This document shows, in pieces, positions 52,663 through 62,143 of a stretch of DNA of 64,000 bases (position 1 is its first letter; each line of letters opens with the position of its first letter). The stretch lies in NCBI GenBank assembly GCA_937120475.1, contig CAKZJV010000007.1, positions 1,814,068-1,878,067 on the forward strand. The letters run 5' to 3'. A program made the position numbers and the translations under genes. The notes beneath the pieces were generated by a model. The model made no database searches. It saw nothing but the letters and a program-made list of their open reading frames with translations, and had not been told where the DNA came from. This DNA is from an uncultured Cryomorphaceae bacterium. GTDB taxonomy: Bacteria > Bacteroidota > Bacteroidia > Flavobacteriales > Schleiferiaceae.

Positions 52663-53475
52663 TTAACCATTCATTTTTAAAAACTGCACTTCTTTTTCTG
52701 AGAGGTAACGCCACTGTCCTCGGTTCAGGTTCTTTTTGGTAATACCGGCAAAAAACACCCGATCCAGCTTGCTAACTTCATAGCCCAGGCTTTCAAATAT
52801 CCTGCGCACAATACGGTTACGGCCGCTATGTAAAATAACCCCGATATTATTTCGCGACTTACCTTCTATGTATTGAATATCGTCCACTTTTATGGGACCA
52901 TCTTCCAGTTCCAGGCCATCCTGTATCTTGTGAAAATCAGCTTTGGTAAGGTTCTTATCCAGCCCAACCTCATAAATCTTACGCGCCCCGTGTGAAGGGT
53001 GAGTAAGTTTTTTGGCCAGGTCGCCATCATTGGTGAACAGAAGCACTCCGGTAGTTTTACGGTCGAGCCGCCCTACCGGGTAAAAGCGTTCACCTCCGGC
53101 ATTGCTCAAAAGCTCCATCACCGTTTTCCTGGCTTTGGGATCGTCCGTGGTAGTAATAAAGCCTTTCGGTTTATTGAGAACCATATATACCTTTTTTTCC
53201 TGCTTTATTTCGGCACCATTAAATTTTACCTGATCCGTGGGCTTCACCTTGTAGCCCATTTCGGTAATGGTTTTTCCGTTTACCTCCACCAAACCGGCTT
53301 TTATGAGATCATCGGCTTCGCGCCTGGAGGCGATGCCCGAATGGGCCAGAAATTTGTTTAAGCGAACCAGGTCTTTGTCCCCGTCACGGTTGGCTGGTTT
53401 CTTCTCCGCTGAGCCCGGATTTGAAGGTTTTCTTCGAGGTCGATCGGGCCTTTTTCCAGGTCTCTTACTTTGCAT
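52663..53475 (-). CDS. Pseudouridine synthase, RsuA/RluB/RluE/RluF family (rRNA)
   Basis: A 270-residue RNA-modifying enzyme. A disordered basic extension (residues 1-~35, MQSKRPGKRPDRPRRKPSNP) precedes an S4 RNA-binding domain (VRLNKFLAHSGIASRREADDLIKAGLVEVNG). The catalytic domain has YMVLNKPKGFITT and the family motif VGRLDRKTTGVLLFTNDGDLA with the nucleophilic Asp, then GRNRIVRRIFESLGYEVSKLDRV. It is closest in layout to RluB, which makes pseudouridine 2605 in 23S rRNA, but the exact target in this organism is not shown. Confidence 0.92.
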   Translation of the reverse strand: MQSKRPGKRPDRPRRKPSNPGSAEKKPANRDGDKDLVRLNKFLAHSGIASRREADDLIKAGLVEVNGKTITEMGYKVKPTDQVKFNGAEIKQEKKVYMVLNKPKGFITTTDDPKARKTVMELLSNAGGERFYPVGRLDRKTTGVLLFTNDGDLAKKLTHPSHGARKIYEVGLDKNLTKADFHKIQDGLELEDGPIKVDDIQYIEGKSRNNIGVILHSGRNRIVRRIFESLGYEVSKLDRVFFAGITKKNLNRGQWRYLSEKEVQFLKMNG

Positions 53476-53525
53476 AAATATTTTTTTGCAAAGCTATAGA
53501 TAATTAATTGCCCTGAACAGACGGT

Positions 53526-54299
53526 TTAGGGTGCCATAACCGTATGTGCGCCTGCCAATTGAGCACTGGAATGTACGCGTGGGGCAAGGGTGAAAAGTTT
53601 GTTTTTCAGGTGCGCCATTTGAACCAGGTTCTTGCGTATTTGACTCCCTTGCCCGGGAGAAACTAATGATTCCTCACCCGGAACCTGGTCACCACCCCAA
53701 AAAGTAATTACAGGCTCATTTTCCTTTTTCTTTCGGGATAACACGCGTTTTTTCCTGGGTTTATCCAGCAAAGAGCTGATTTCTTCAAATCCAAAGTCGT
53801 TGTAAACAAAAGCCTCTTTGGCATTGAACTCCGCCAGGGGAATACCTAACATATAGAGCAGGTTTTTTATCAGAAGCTGGGTAAATTCCTCCTCTCCATA
53901 AATTGGAACCAAGGCTATCTCGGAACTGACGTTTGTGAAAGTGTAGGTATGATCTGGCCCGCTTTCTGAGCCCGGGTATATGTAAATGGTAAGCTGTTCA
54001 TCAAAAACCGGTAGCTGGTAATTTTTCCAGTCTTCAACCAGGCTTTCCGGCTGACCGAGATACTCACGGGTAGGAGCAAAAACAAAGTGGATGCTTTGAC
54101 CGGCAAAGGCCTCATTTACCTGTGGTTTGATTTTGTGAATCAGCCTTTCCAATGGGTAGCTCCCGTGATCTTCACCTACTTTTACAAAGCCCAGGTTGAT
54201 ATAAATATCACCCTGAAGGCTTGTTAGGCCGTTCGATTGCGCAAAGCCGGAATTCAGAAAAAAACAAATGAGGAAGACGTAAAGATTTCGCATCATCAA
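53526..54299 (-). CDS. Secreted protein of unknown function, possible degenerate metzincin fold
   Basis: A 257-residue protein with signal peptide (MMMRNLYVFLICFFLNSGFAQ). The order of elements recalls an M43-type metalloprotease: a first strand GDIYINLGFVKV, a helix ending IKPQVNEAFAGQ, then IHFVFAP, a strand QLTIYIYPGS, and finally LLIKNLLYMLGIPL. In active enzymes that last segment is HExxHxLGL. Here the zinc His and catalytic Glu are missing (KNLLYMLGIP), so any such ancestry implies an inactive protein. The C-terminal third is basic (DKPRKKRVLSRKKKE). Similarity is judged by eye only. It lies between the pseudouridine synthase and yraN. Confidence 0.6.
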   Translation of the reverse strand: MMMRNLYVFLICFFLNSGFAQSNGLTSLQGDIYINLGFVKVGEDHGSYPLERLIHKIKPQVNEAFAGQSIHFVFAPTREYLGQPESLVEDWKNYQLPVFDEQLTIYIYPGSESGPDHTYTFTNVSSEIALVPIYGEEEFTQLLIKNLLYMLGIPLAEFNAKEAFVYNDFGFEEISSLLDKPRKKRVLSRKKKENEPVITFWGGDQVPGEESLVSPGQGSQIRKNLVQMAHLKNKLFTLAPRVHSSAQLAGAHTVMAP

Positions 54300-54438
54300 T
54301 TCAATTTTGATGGTGCAAAGTAGTAATATTTTTACAGAATTATACTACAATAAATGAAATATTTCTGTAGCCGTTGACCCAAAACCTCTTTAAAATTCTG
54401 TTTTTCAGTTATTTAAAAATTATATTCGAATACAATAT

Positions 54439-54801
54439 TTATCCGGGATAAAATGCTTCTTTGAAATGCTCCAACCTGAATTCGGGTTTAAAGGTAATGC
54501 TAACCACATCGAATTGAAGGTCCTTTTGAAGGTCTTCCGCTTCAGCGTAGGCGTTGGCCGCCTTAATCAAATGCTTCTGCTGTGCTTTACTGATAAACTC
54601 ATGGGGATTTCCGAACCGATTGCTTTCACGCGCTTTCACTTCTACAAAGGCAATATGATCGGGCCCTTCGGCAATAATATCCAGTTCAGCCTTTCGGAAA
54701 CGCCAATTGCGCTCCAATATGCGGTAACCTTGTTCCGATAAATACCGGCAGGCTTCTTCCTCACCCCTTTTACCCAACTCATTATGCTCCGCCATCTTCA
54801 A
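54439..54801 (-). CDS. yraN: YraN-family (UPF0102) endonuclease-like protein
   Basis: A 120-residue protein. The family pattern is clear: GKRGEEEACRYLSEQGYRILERNWRFRKAELDIIAEGPDHIAFVEVKAR, with the nuclease-like elements GExxA, ELDIIA and FVEVKAR. These correspond to a PD-(D/E)xK core (the Asp in ELDI, then Glu-x-Lys in VEVK). The biochemical role is unresolved. It overlaps the LD-carboxypeptidase gene by 20 bases at its start, so the two are translationally linked. Confidence 0.9.
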   Translation of the reverse strand: MKMAEHNELGKRGEEEACRYLSEQGYRILERNWRFRKAELDIIAEGPDHIAFVEVKARESNRFGNPHEFISKAQQKHLIKAANAYAEAEDLQKDLQFDVVSITFKPEFRLEHFKEAFYPG

Positions 54802-55687
54802 AAATCAGTTCAACGGAATTTCCCACCCTCAAGCTGGCCCTACGGCCAAAAATAAGGGTTTGATTATCCTGAACATGACCGGCCGGGAAACCAAAGCACA
54901 CCGGGAAGTTATACGATTGAACCGTGTCCGCTACAATTTCTTCCGCGGTTTTACCGAAGGGTACCTGGTTATCGTTCATATCGGTTAACCCGCCTACTAC
55001 AAGCCCTGATATATTCTCCAAGTAGCCATTTCTTTTAAGGTTCATCATCATCCGGTCAATATGATACAGGTATTCGTCCAGATCTTCGATAAACAGTATA
55101 TCACCTTCGGTTTGCAAACTGGTTTCCGAACCCATCTGGCTGTATAATACCGACAGGTTACCACCGGTTACCCGGCCCCTGGCTTCGCCATTTCTATTAA
55201 GGGGGTGCGCTTCGGCTTGCAAAGTGAGCTTTTCCCCGAAAAATGCCTTCCGCAGACTCTCCAGGCTGGACGGGGTGTTATCCGGAAAACCGAAGGGCAT
55301 AGGCGCATGGAGGCATTCAATCCCAATTTTCCGGAGTTTGTTCAGGAGTACGGTAACATCACTGTACCCGCATATCCACTTAGGACGACTAATCAGTGGG
55401 AAAAAATTGATTTCATCGATAATCCGAACCGTACCGTAACCACCGCGCACACAGATAATGGCTGCTACATCCGGGTCATCTATAAATCCCTGGAAATCGG
55501 CCAATCGCTGTTCATCGGTGCCGGCAAACTGGCGATCACTTTTAAAAAGATTAGGAGCCAGTTTCACCTTGAGCCCCCAGCTTTCGAAAAGGTCGATGGA
55601 AAAGTTAAGCTCTTCCTTCGAAATTTTTCGAGCCGTAGAAACCAGGCCTACCACATCGCCCTTCTTTAAAACCGGTGGACTAATCAA
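54782..55687 (-). CDS. S66-family LD-carboxypeptidase
   Basis: A 301-residue muropeptide-recycling-type peptidase that removes the terminal D-Ala from L-Lys/mDAP-D-Ala tetrapeptides. S66 landmarks are the N-terminal [26 protein letters not shown], the nucleophile in [12 protein letters not shown], the Glu region [18 protein letters not shown], and the His in [13 protein letters not shown]. Ser-Glu-His are thus all present. The closest family role is LdcA. It overlaps pdxJ by four bases. Confidence 0.92.
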   Translation of the reverse strand: MISPPVLKKGDVVGLVSTARKISKEELNFSIDLFESWGLKVKLAPNLFKSDRQFAGTDEQRLADFQGFIDDPDVAAIICVRGGYGTVRIIDEINFFPLISRPKWICGYSDVTVLLNKLRKIGIECLHAPMPFGFPDNTPSSLESLRKAFFGEKLTLQAEAHPLNRNGEARGRVTGGNLSVLYSQMGSETSLQTEGDILFIEDLDEYLYHIDRMMMNLKRNGYLENISGLVVGGLTDMNDNQVPFGKTAEEIVADTVQSYNFPVCFGFPAGHVQDNQTLIFGRRASLRVGNSVELIFEDGGA

Positions 55688-56409
55688 CGTTGCGCATTTT
55701 CCAGTTTCCTCAAATACATCTGAATGGTATTTTCAAGTCCGTAATATAAGGCATCCGATATAAGGGCATGACCAATGGAAACTTCCAGCAGACCGGGTAC
55801 GGAACGGGCAAAAAACTCCAGGTTATCGAGATTAAGGTCGTGACCGGCATTCAGGCCCAGGCCATTTTCAGCCGCCATTTCAGCCGCTACCACGTAAGGA
55901 GCCACGGCATTATCAGGATCGTAAGCATAGCCACGCGCATATTCCTCGGTGTACAATTCAATACGGTCGGCACCGGTAGCCGCAGCCGCGTTTATGAAGT
56001 CTTCATTGCACTCCATAAACAGCGAAACCCGGATTCCGCTCCCTTTTATACGTTTCACCACTTTCTTTAGAAAATCAGCTTCTGCCAGGGTATCCCAACC
56101 GGCATTGGAGGTAAGTACATCCGGTGGATCGGGCACCAGGGTAACCTGCTGTGGTTTTACCTCTTCCACCAATTGTAAAAAGTCTTCCGAGGGATAGCCT
56201 TCTACGTTGAACTCCGTTTGAAGATGAGGAGCTATATCCCGAACATCCTGGTAGCGGATATGCCGCTCATCCGGGCGGGGATGAACAGTTACACCTTCGG
56301 CACCAAAACGTTCGCAGTTCAGGGCGGCCTCCAAAACATCGGGAACCGAGCCACCACGGGCATTCCGCAGGGTGGCTATTTTATTGATATTAACGCTTAA
56401 ACGAGTCAT
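55684..56409 (-). CDS. pdxJ: Pyridoxine 5'-phosphate synthase
   Basis: A 241-residue TIM-barrel enzyme that condenses 1-deoxy-xylulose-5-phosphate with 3-amino-2-oxopropyl phosphate to make PNP, the last ring-closing step of vitamin B6 synthesis. The N-terminus [37 protein letters not shown], and [17 protein letters not shown] match. [15 protein letters not shown] includes the catalytic-site GH. I chose the ATG at 56409; an in-frame ATG at 56460 lies inside the divergent gene. It is divergent from the CBS-domain gene with 37 bases between. Confidence 0.95.
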   Translation of the reverse strand: MTRLSVNINKIATLRNARGGSVPDVLEAALNCERFGAEGVTVHPRPDERHIRYQDVRDIAPHLQTEFNVEGYPSEDFLQLVEEVKPQQVTLVPDPPDVLTSNAGWDTLAEADFLKKVVKRIKGSGIRVSLFMECNEDFINAAAATGADRIELYTEEYARGYAYDPDNAVAPYVVAAEMAAENGLGLNAGHDLNLDNLEFFARSVPGLLEVSIGHALISDALYYGLENTIQMYLRKLENAQR

Positions 56410-56446
56410 CGAAGCAAAGATAAAAACCTTAAGTTTGCTTGTATCT

Positions 56447-57112
56447 ATGAATGTTTCCAAACATCAATTAAACGATATAAAACCCCTCCAGGTTTCGGAG
56501 TCCGTAAAGGATGTACTGGACCTGATGGAAGAGCTCAAATTCACCCATTTACCGGTGGTGGAAGCTTCTAATCGCTACCTGGGCCTGGTGGATGAGGATG
56601 ATCTGCTGGAAATTGAGGACGATACACAGACGATCTCGGTCCACCAGCGTTTGTTAAAACCTTATTCGGTTGATGAATCGGCCGACCTCTTTAAGGCCAT
56701 CCAGGTTATAGGAGTCGGACAACTAAGTATGTTGCCCTTAACGGATCAGGATGATTACTACAAGGGGTATATATGCACTGGTGAGTTATTGCAGGACCTG
56801 GGCCGCCAATTAAGCTTTAGCGAAAACGGCAGTACCGTGGTACTGGAAGTATCGGTGCGCGATTATCAGCTTTCACAAATAGCCCATATTGTTGAAAGTG
56901 AAGATGCCCTTATACTGGGTTTTTTGATGAAAAACTCGGGTGAGATGGACAATATAGAGTTGAGCCTTAAAATTAACCAGAAGGATATTACGCGCATCCT
57001 CAAATCCCTGGAACGGCATAATTACAAAGTATTGCAGGTACACCATGAAAGCCTGTTTGACGATACGCTGGAACAGCGTTATGAAGCCTTGATGAAGTAC
57101 CTCAATATGTAG
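56447..57112 (+). CDS. Tandem CBS-domain protein
   Basis: A 221-residue protein starting at 56447 ([18 protein letters not shown]). Residues ~1-135 hold two CBS motifs ([31 protein letters not shown] and [33 protein letters not shown], quoted partially), which bind adenosyl nucleotides. The remainder is an ACT-like region ([22 protein letters not shown]). It is the first gene of a long plus-strand run and lies directly before nadK, so sensing of adenine nucleotides linked to NAD(P) is plausible, though this is inference. A longer in-frame ORF beginning at 56372 would overlap pdxJ and is rejected. Confidence 0.88.
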   Translation: MNVSKHQLNDIKPLQVSESVKDVLDLMEELKFTHLPVVEASNRYLGLVDEDDLLEIEDDTQTISVHQRLLKPYSVDESADLFKAIQVIGVGQLSMLPLTDQDDYYKGYICTGELLQDLGRQLSFSENGSTVVLEVSVRDYQLSQIAHIVESEDALILGFLMKNSGEMDNIELSLKINQKDITRILKSLERHNYKVLQVHHESLFDDTLEQRYEALMKYLNM

Positions 57113-57116
57113 TGTT

Positions 57117-57995
57117 ATGAAGGTAGCCGTATTTGGAAAATTGATTACCCCGGACTCGCGCCCCTTTATTGAAAAGTTACACCGGGATCTGCTCAGCTTT
57201 GACGCGGAAATAATCGTTTACAAAAGACTGAACCGTTTTATACAGGATCACTGTGACCTGGGTCTGGACTTCGAGGAATTTTCCAATTACCGGGAATTAC
57301 ACGCTGCCAAACCTGACTTTTTGATCACTATCGGTGGTGATGGCACCATACTCGATGCGGTTACACTGATCCGGGATTCCGGCATACCCATTTTAGGAAT
57401 CAATATTGGCCGGCTGGGCTTCCTCTCGAACGTAAGCCGCGAGAAAATTACCGATGCCATTGCGGCATTGCATGAAGAAAATTACAGCATTGACGAGCGT
57501 TTTGTACTGGCCATGGAGAGTGCTGATTTAAACCTGGAAATACCCTTTGCACTAAACGAAGTTACGGTAAGCCGCAAGGATACCACAGCTATGGTTACGG
57601 TACATACCTGGATTAATAACGAGTACCTGAATAGCTATTGGGCCGATGGTTTAATTATATCCACTCCAACGGGCAGTACGGGTTATTCACTGAGCTGTGG
57701 CGGACCTATTATCATGCCGGGTTCCGAAAGTTTTGTAATTACCCCCATTGCTCCGCACAATCTCAACGTAAGGCCATTCGTTATTCCCAACAAATATTCC
57801 ATCCGGCTAAAGGTAGAAGGACGGGAAAAACAGTTCCTGGTTTCACTGGATTCCCGCATCTATTCGCTGGACTCCGGATCAGAGCTGACGGTAAACCTGG
57901 GAAGTTTTAGAATCCGAATGATAAAGACTGAAATTCAGAATTTTGCAGAAACTTTAAGAAATAAATTACTTTGGGGTTTGGATCGCAGGAATTAA
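57117..57995 (+). CDS. nadK: NAD kinase
   Basis: A 292-residue enzyme that phosphorylates NAD+ to NADP+. The ATP-binding motif is ITIGGDGTILDAV (GGDGT). GINIGRLGFLSN and the NE-type loop GLIISTPTGSTGYSLSCGGPI, with the central TPTGSTGYS, complete the family pattern. It begins four bases after the CBS gene stop. It is the second gene of the run. Confidence 0.95.
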   Translation: MKVAVFGKLITPDSRPFIEKLHRDLLSFDAEIIVYKRLNRFIQDHCDLGLDFEEFSNYRELHAAKPDFLITIGGDGTILDAVTLIRDSGIPILGINIGRLGFLSNVSREKITDAIAALHEENYSIDERFVLAMESADLNLEIPFALNEVTVSRKDTTAMVTVHTWINNEYLNSYWADGLIISTPTGSTGYSLSCGGPIIMPGSESFVITPIAPHNLNVRPFVIPNKYSIRLKVEGREKQFLVSLDSRIYSLDSGSELTVNLGSFRIRMIKTEIQNFAETLRNKLLWGLDRRN

Positions 57996-58029
57996 ACCAC
58001 CTTAAGCGGCCGGCTTCATACGAAATGGT

Positions 58030-58037
58030 TATATTTG
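58030..58037 (+). promoter_or_regulatory. -7-like box before the DUF6089 gene
   Basis: TATATTTG is an exact TAnnTTTG match 16 bases upstream of the ATG at 58054. No convincing -33 element is seen 19 bases upstream, so it may be a secondary promoter inside the run. Confidence 0.45.
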
Positions 58038-58053
58038 CCCTCATTTTCGCGGA

Positions 58054-58875
58054 ATGAAGATTAAGCAACTCATTTTCAAAATATTACTCGCTGTTTTCTG
58101 GCTCCCAGCCTCAGGACAATACACTGAAATAGGCTTCTTTGGCGGGGGTAGTCATTTTATAGGTGACGTGGGAGATTATGGCCTGCACCTCCCCAAGGGT
58201 TATGCCTTTGGCGGCTTTGTGCGCTACAATCTCAACGAAAGATGGTCCTTCCGGTTACAGGCTAATTACGGAACAGTAGCTAATGAAGACAGCACATCCG
58301 GTTTCGGTTACCGTCTTAACCGGAACTTGCATTTTAGCTCCACCATCCTGGAAGGAAGCCTGATGGCGGAATTCAATTTCCTGGAGTTTGAGCCCGGCAC
58401 CAAGCACAACCATACTCCTTATGTAATGGCTGGTTTTGGCATTTTTAAGTTTAATCCCAAAGCCAGTTACCAGGGCGAGGAATATGAATTGCAACCCCTG
58501 GGTACTGAAGGCCAGGGCACCAGAGCCAACAGTGAAGGCCCCTATCCGCTTGCCTCTTCTTTTATGATTTTTGGGATGGGTTACAAATTTGCCATCGGTG
58601 AATTTACCTCCATTGGTATTGAAAGCACCTTTAGAAGCACACGTACTGATTACCTCGATGATGTAAGCGGTTATTATGCCGACCCCGAAATTATCGAGGC
58701 TGAGAACGGCCCGGTGGCGGCCGCGCTTTCCGATCGGAGCATTTTGGAAGGTGATAAGGAAAACCTGTATCGTGGCAATCCTCAAAATAACGATTGGTAC
58801 ATCTTTACCGGCCTTACGCTACAGTTCAAATTCGGGGATCTCTATGAGAAATGCGCAAGCTTTGTTGGAAAATGA
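58054..58875 (+). CDS. DUF6089 outer-membrane beta-barrel protein
   Basis: A 273-residue protein with signal peptide (MKIKQLIFKILLAVFWLPASGQ). The N-terminus YTEIGFFGGGSHFIGDVGDYG and the following RYNLNERWSFRLQANYG are characteristic of DUF6089, which lies before uppS-bamA in Flavobacteriia. The body alternates barrel strands (FGMGYKFAIGEFTSIGIEST). The C-terminal FIFTGLTLQFKFGDLYEKCASF-type segment is shorter and less aromatic than a classical barrel end. Function is unknown; location beside bamA suggests envelope biogenesis. It overlaps uppS by four bases. Confidence 0.87.
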   Translation: MKIKQLIFKILLAVFWLPASGQYTEIGFFGGGSHFIGDVGDYGLHLPKGYAFGGFVRYNLNERWSFRLQANYGTVANEDSTSGFGYRLNRNLHFSSTILEGSLMAEFNFLEFEPGTKHNHTPYVMAGFGIFKFNPKASYQGEEYELQPLGTEGQGTRANSEGPYPLASSFMIFGMGYKFAIGEFTSIGIESTFRSTRTDYLDDVSGYYADPEIIEAENGPVAAALSDRSILEGDKENLYRGNPQNNDWYIFTGLTLQFKFGDLYEKCASFVGK

Positions 58876-59615
58876 GCCTGAAGGAACAAATCAAACAAAA
58901 CCCCTTACCTAAACACATTGCCATTATAATGGATGGCAACGGCCGCTGGGCTAAAAAAAAAGGCTACCTGCGCGCCATCGGCCATGAAAACGGAGTAGAT
59001 GCCCTCCGTAATATTGCTACGGCTTCGGCCGAAGCCGGTGTTCGCTACTTAACCGTTTATGCTTTTTCCAGCGAAAACTGGAACCGCCCTAAAACTGAAG
59101 TGACTGCCCTGATGGCCCTCTTGGTAAGCAGCCTTCGAAAAGAGCTAAAAACCCTTACCGAAAACAAGATTCGGCTCAATACCATCGGTCACACCGATAG
59201 CCTTCCTAAAAAATGTCAGAACGAGTTGGCCGAGGTTATTCAAAAAACCAGCGACCTTACCCATATGACCTTAACGCTGGCCCTTAGCTACGGCAGCAAA
59301 GAGGAAATCACAGACGCTATTAAAACATTGGCGCACCAGGTAAAAACGGGCGAGCTAAACCCCGATGATATTACTGAAGAACATATAAACCAAAACCTGT
59401 ACACCGCTAATATGCCTGATCCTGATCTGCTCATCCGCACCAGTGGCGAATACCGGATCAGCAACTACCTACTTTGGCAAATTGCCTACTCTGAGTTGTA
59501 CTTCACCGATAAGTTGTGGCCTGATTTCGGGGCTGAAGACCTTTATGAAGCCATATGGAATTACCAGCACAGAGAAAGGAGGTTTGGTAAAATCAGTGAG
59601 CAATTAAATTCCTGA
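58872..59615 (+). CDS. uppS: Isoprenyl transferase (undecaprenyl diphosphate synthase)
   Basis: A 247-residue cis-prenyltransferase that makes the C55 lipid carrier for peptidoglycan and O-antigen. The catalytic N-terminal motif is IAIIMDGNGRWAKKKG (catalytic Asp), then YLTVYAFSSENWNRP, LALSYGSKEEI, and LLIRTSGEYRISNYLLWQIAYSELYF with the RxSGExRxSN signature. The ATG at 58872 overlaps the previous stop as ATGA. An in-frame ATG at 58851 adds seven residues that belong to the DUF6089 coding region and is rejected. Confidence 0.96.
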   Translation: MSLKEQIKQNPLPKHIAIIMDGNGRWAKKKGYLRAIGHENGVDALRNIATASAEAGVRYLTVYAFSSENWNRPKTEVTALMALLVSSLRKELKTLTENKIRLNTIGHTDSLPKKCQNELAEVIQKTSDLTHMTLTLALSYGSKEEITDAIKTLAHQVKTGELNPDDITEEHINQNLYTANMPDPDLLIRTSGEYRISNYLLWQIAYSELYFTDKLWPDFGAEDLYEAIWNYQHRERRFGKISEQLNS

Positions 59616-59622
59616 ACCGAGA

Positions 59623-62121
59623 ATGCGAAGAATGATTTTGTGCCTTGCGGCACTTATTGTATTTAATATATCCTACGCTCAGATTTCAACTACCAAAAGC
59701 CTGCAACAACTAGCCGTTGAAAGTGGAGGTATGTATGAGATCGGTGGTATCACCATAAGCGGTTCCGAAAACCTGGATCGCCAGGTGATCCTGTTGATCT
59801 CCGGTTTGAAAGTAGGTGAAAAAATTGAGCTTCCCGGGGAAGAAACCACGCGCGCTGTTAAAAATTTATGGGCGCAAAGGCTGTTTGACGATATCGGCAT
59901 TTACGTTACCGAAATCAAGGGCAACGTAGTATTCCTGGAAATAAGGCTTAAGGAACTGCCTAAACTCAGCAAGTATTACATCAAGGGTATTAAAAAATCT
60001 AAACAGGATAATCTTCGAGAAGAATTAAACCTTTCCAGCGGGACTATCGTAACCGAAAACCTGATTGTAAACACCGAGAACATTGCCCGCGAATATTACG
60101 TCCAAAACGGATACCTGAACGCGGATGTGGACGTGGTGAAAAGCATAGATACCACCACCAATAATGCCGTTATACTGGGGGTAATTGTGGACCGCGGTGA
60201 AAAAGTAAAAATTCGCGATATAGAATTTGAGGGCAACGATAACATTTCCGATTACAAGCTGCGTAAGGCCATGAAGGAAACCAAGCGTAAACGCATTTGG
60301 AACATCTTCAAATCCTCCAAATTCATTGAAGACGAATACGAGGAAGATAAGCGCAAGATCATTGAAAAGTACAACCAGAACGGTTACCGGGATGCACGCA
60401 TTGTGAATGATTCTATTTATAAGATAAAGAATGACCGCCTGCGTATAGACATCAATATCGAGGAAGGAAGAAAGTATTACTTCCGCGATATAACCTGGTT
60501 GGGGAACACCAAATACAGTAATGAAACTCTTTCTAAAATACTGAGTATAGAAAAGGGAGATGTGTATGATGCCGCTTACCTTCAGGAACGCCTCTTCCTC
60601 GATCCGCAGGGAGGTGACGTAAGTTCACTATACCTGGATAATGGCTACCTCTTTTTTGACCTGAACCCGGTAGAAGTACTGGTGGAGAATGACTCCATCG
60701 ATATGGAAATGCGGATCAGGGAAGGTCGCCAGGCTACCATTAATAAGGTAACTGTTATAGGTAACGACCGCACCAATGACCACGTGATTATGCGGGAACT
60801 GCGCACCAAGCCGGGTGAACTCTTCCGAAGGTCGGACATTCAAAGGAGTATTCGCGAACTGCAACAGCTCGGTTATTTTGAGCCTACCGAACTGAACGTT
60901 AACCCCCGTCCTGATGCCGAAACCGGAACGGTGGATATTGAATATTCCGTAGTGGAACGTTCAACCAGCCAGCTGGAGCTGCAAGGAGGTTACGGTGCAG
61001 GCCGCATTGTAGGGACACTGGGGCTTAACTTCAACAACTTTTCGGCCCGTAATATTTTCAATAAGGAATCATGGAAGCCCCTGCCTTCCGGTGATGGTCA
61101 AACCATTAACCTGAGAGCCCAGAGTAACGGTCTCTTTTTTCAATCTTACAGCGCTTCCTTTACGGAGCCCTGGCTGGGCGGCAAAAAGCCCAACTCGCTT
61201 ACCGTTTCGGTTTACCACAACATTCAAAACCTCAACGGCCGTCCTAAGGAAGACCCCTTACGCCAGTCGCTAAACATTACCGGGGTAACCCTCGGGCTGG
61301 GTCAGCGCCTCAAATGGCCGGATGACTATTTCACGCTTTACAACGCAGTGGATTACCAGGTGTATCGACTGAGAAGGTATCCCCTGGCGGGCATACAGTT
61401 TACCGATGGCCAGGTACACAATGTTACTTTCCGGAGTACTTTGGGCCGTAACAGTACTGATTACCCTATTTATCCAAGAAGAGGTTCGCTTTTTAATATT
61501 ACCATGGAGGCTACTCCGCCTTACTCATTGATTAACGGCCGAGACTATTCCTCCCTGAGTGACCCCGATAAATACGAGTTGCTGGAATACTATAAGCTGA
61601 AGGTGAACAGCAGCTGGTTTACCGAAATATTTAACAAAACAGTAATTAAAACGGCTGGTGAATTCGGGTTTTTAGGGTCCTACAATGAAGAGGTGGGTTT
61701 ACCTCCCTTCGAACGTTTCTTCGTAGGTGGTGACGGGCTTCAGAACTTTGTGCTGGACGGTCGCGAAATTATCGGTTTGAGAGGTTATCCCAACAACTCC
61801 ATTGTTCCCGGAGGTTTGGGTGCCAACAACCTTGGTGGTGCCTTGTACAATAAATTCACGCTGGAACTCCGGTACCTCATCACTGAAAACCCCAGTGCAC
61901 AGATATTTGTCCTGTCTTTCCTGGAAGCTGGAAACAATTACGATACTTTTGAGAACTATGAGCCGTTTAAGTTAAAACGATCGGCCGGTGGTGGAGTGCG
62001 CATCTTTATGCCGATGTTCGGACTGTTAGGTATTGATTTCGGGTACGGTTTCGACCCCTTCCCCGGCTCTCTCACACCCTCCGGTTGGAACACGCATTTC
62101 ATTATTGGCCAGCAATTTTAA
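59623..62121 (+). CDS. bamA: Outer-membrane protein assembly factor BamA
   Basis: An 832-residue barrel-assembly protein. A signal peptide (MRRMILCLAALIVFNISYAQ) is followed by POTRA domains (residues ~35-430; e.g. YEIGGITISGSENLDRQVI, VKIRDIEFEGNDNISDYKLRKAM, INKVTVIGNDRTNDHVIMREL). The 16-strand barrel follows, with LELQGGYGAGRIVGTLGLNFNNFSARNIF quoted in part, VGGDGLQNFVLDGREIIGLRGYPN (the VRGF/L6-type loop is LRGYP), and a final GWNTHFIIGQQF ending in Phe. It is the insertase for outer-membrane barrels and is essential in Gram-negatives. It is seven bases after uppS and is followed by Skp-like genes. Confidence 0.96.
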   Translation: MRRMILCLAALIVFNISYAQISTTKSLQQLAVESGGMYEIGGITISGSENLDRQVILLISGLKVGEKIELPGEETTRAVKNLWAQRLFDDIGIYVTEIKGNVVFLEIRLKELPKLSKYYIKGIKKSKQDNLREELNLSSGTIVTENLIVNTENIAREYYVQNGYLNADVDVVKSIDTTTNNAVILGVIVDRGEKVKIRDIEFEGNDNISDYKLRKAMKETKRKRIWNIFKSSKFIEDEYEEDKRKIIEKYNQNGYRDARIVNDSIYKIKNDRLRIDINIEEGRKYYFRDITWLGNTKYSNETLSKILSIEKGDVYDAAYLQERLFLDPQGGDVSSLYLDNGYLFFDLNPVEVLVENDSIDMEMRIREGRQATINKVTVIGNDRTNDHVIMRELRTKPGELFRRSDIQRSIRELQQLGYFEPTELNVNPRPDAETGTVDIEYSVVERSTSQLELQGGYGAGRIVGTLGLNFNNFSARNIFNKESWKPLPSGDGQTINLRAQSNGLFFQSYSASFTEPWLGGKKPNSLTVSVYHNIQNLNGRPKEDPLRQSLNITGVTLGLGQRLKWPDDYFTLYNAVDYQVYRLRRYPLAGIQFTDGQVHNVTFRSTLGRNSTDYPIYPRRGSLFNITMEATPPYSLINGRDYSSLSDPDKYELLEYYKLKVNSSWFTEIFNKTVIKTAGEFGFLGSYNEEVGLPPFERFFVGGDGLQNFVLDGREIIGLRGYPNNSIVPGGLGANNLGGALYNKFTLELRYLITENPSAQIFVLSFLEAGNNYDTFENYEPFKLKRSAGGGVRIFMPMFGLLGIDFGYGFDPFPGSLTPSGWNTHFIIGQQF

Positions 62122-62143
62122 TTTAATTATTTTCGCCCGGCTT

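Noticed and set aside
62033-62143. Upstream extension of the first Skp-like gene to 62033
   Set aside because: The added residues overlap the end of bamA and push the signal peptide into the interior. The ATG at 62144 gives a normal Skp layout.
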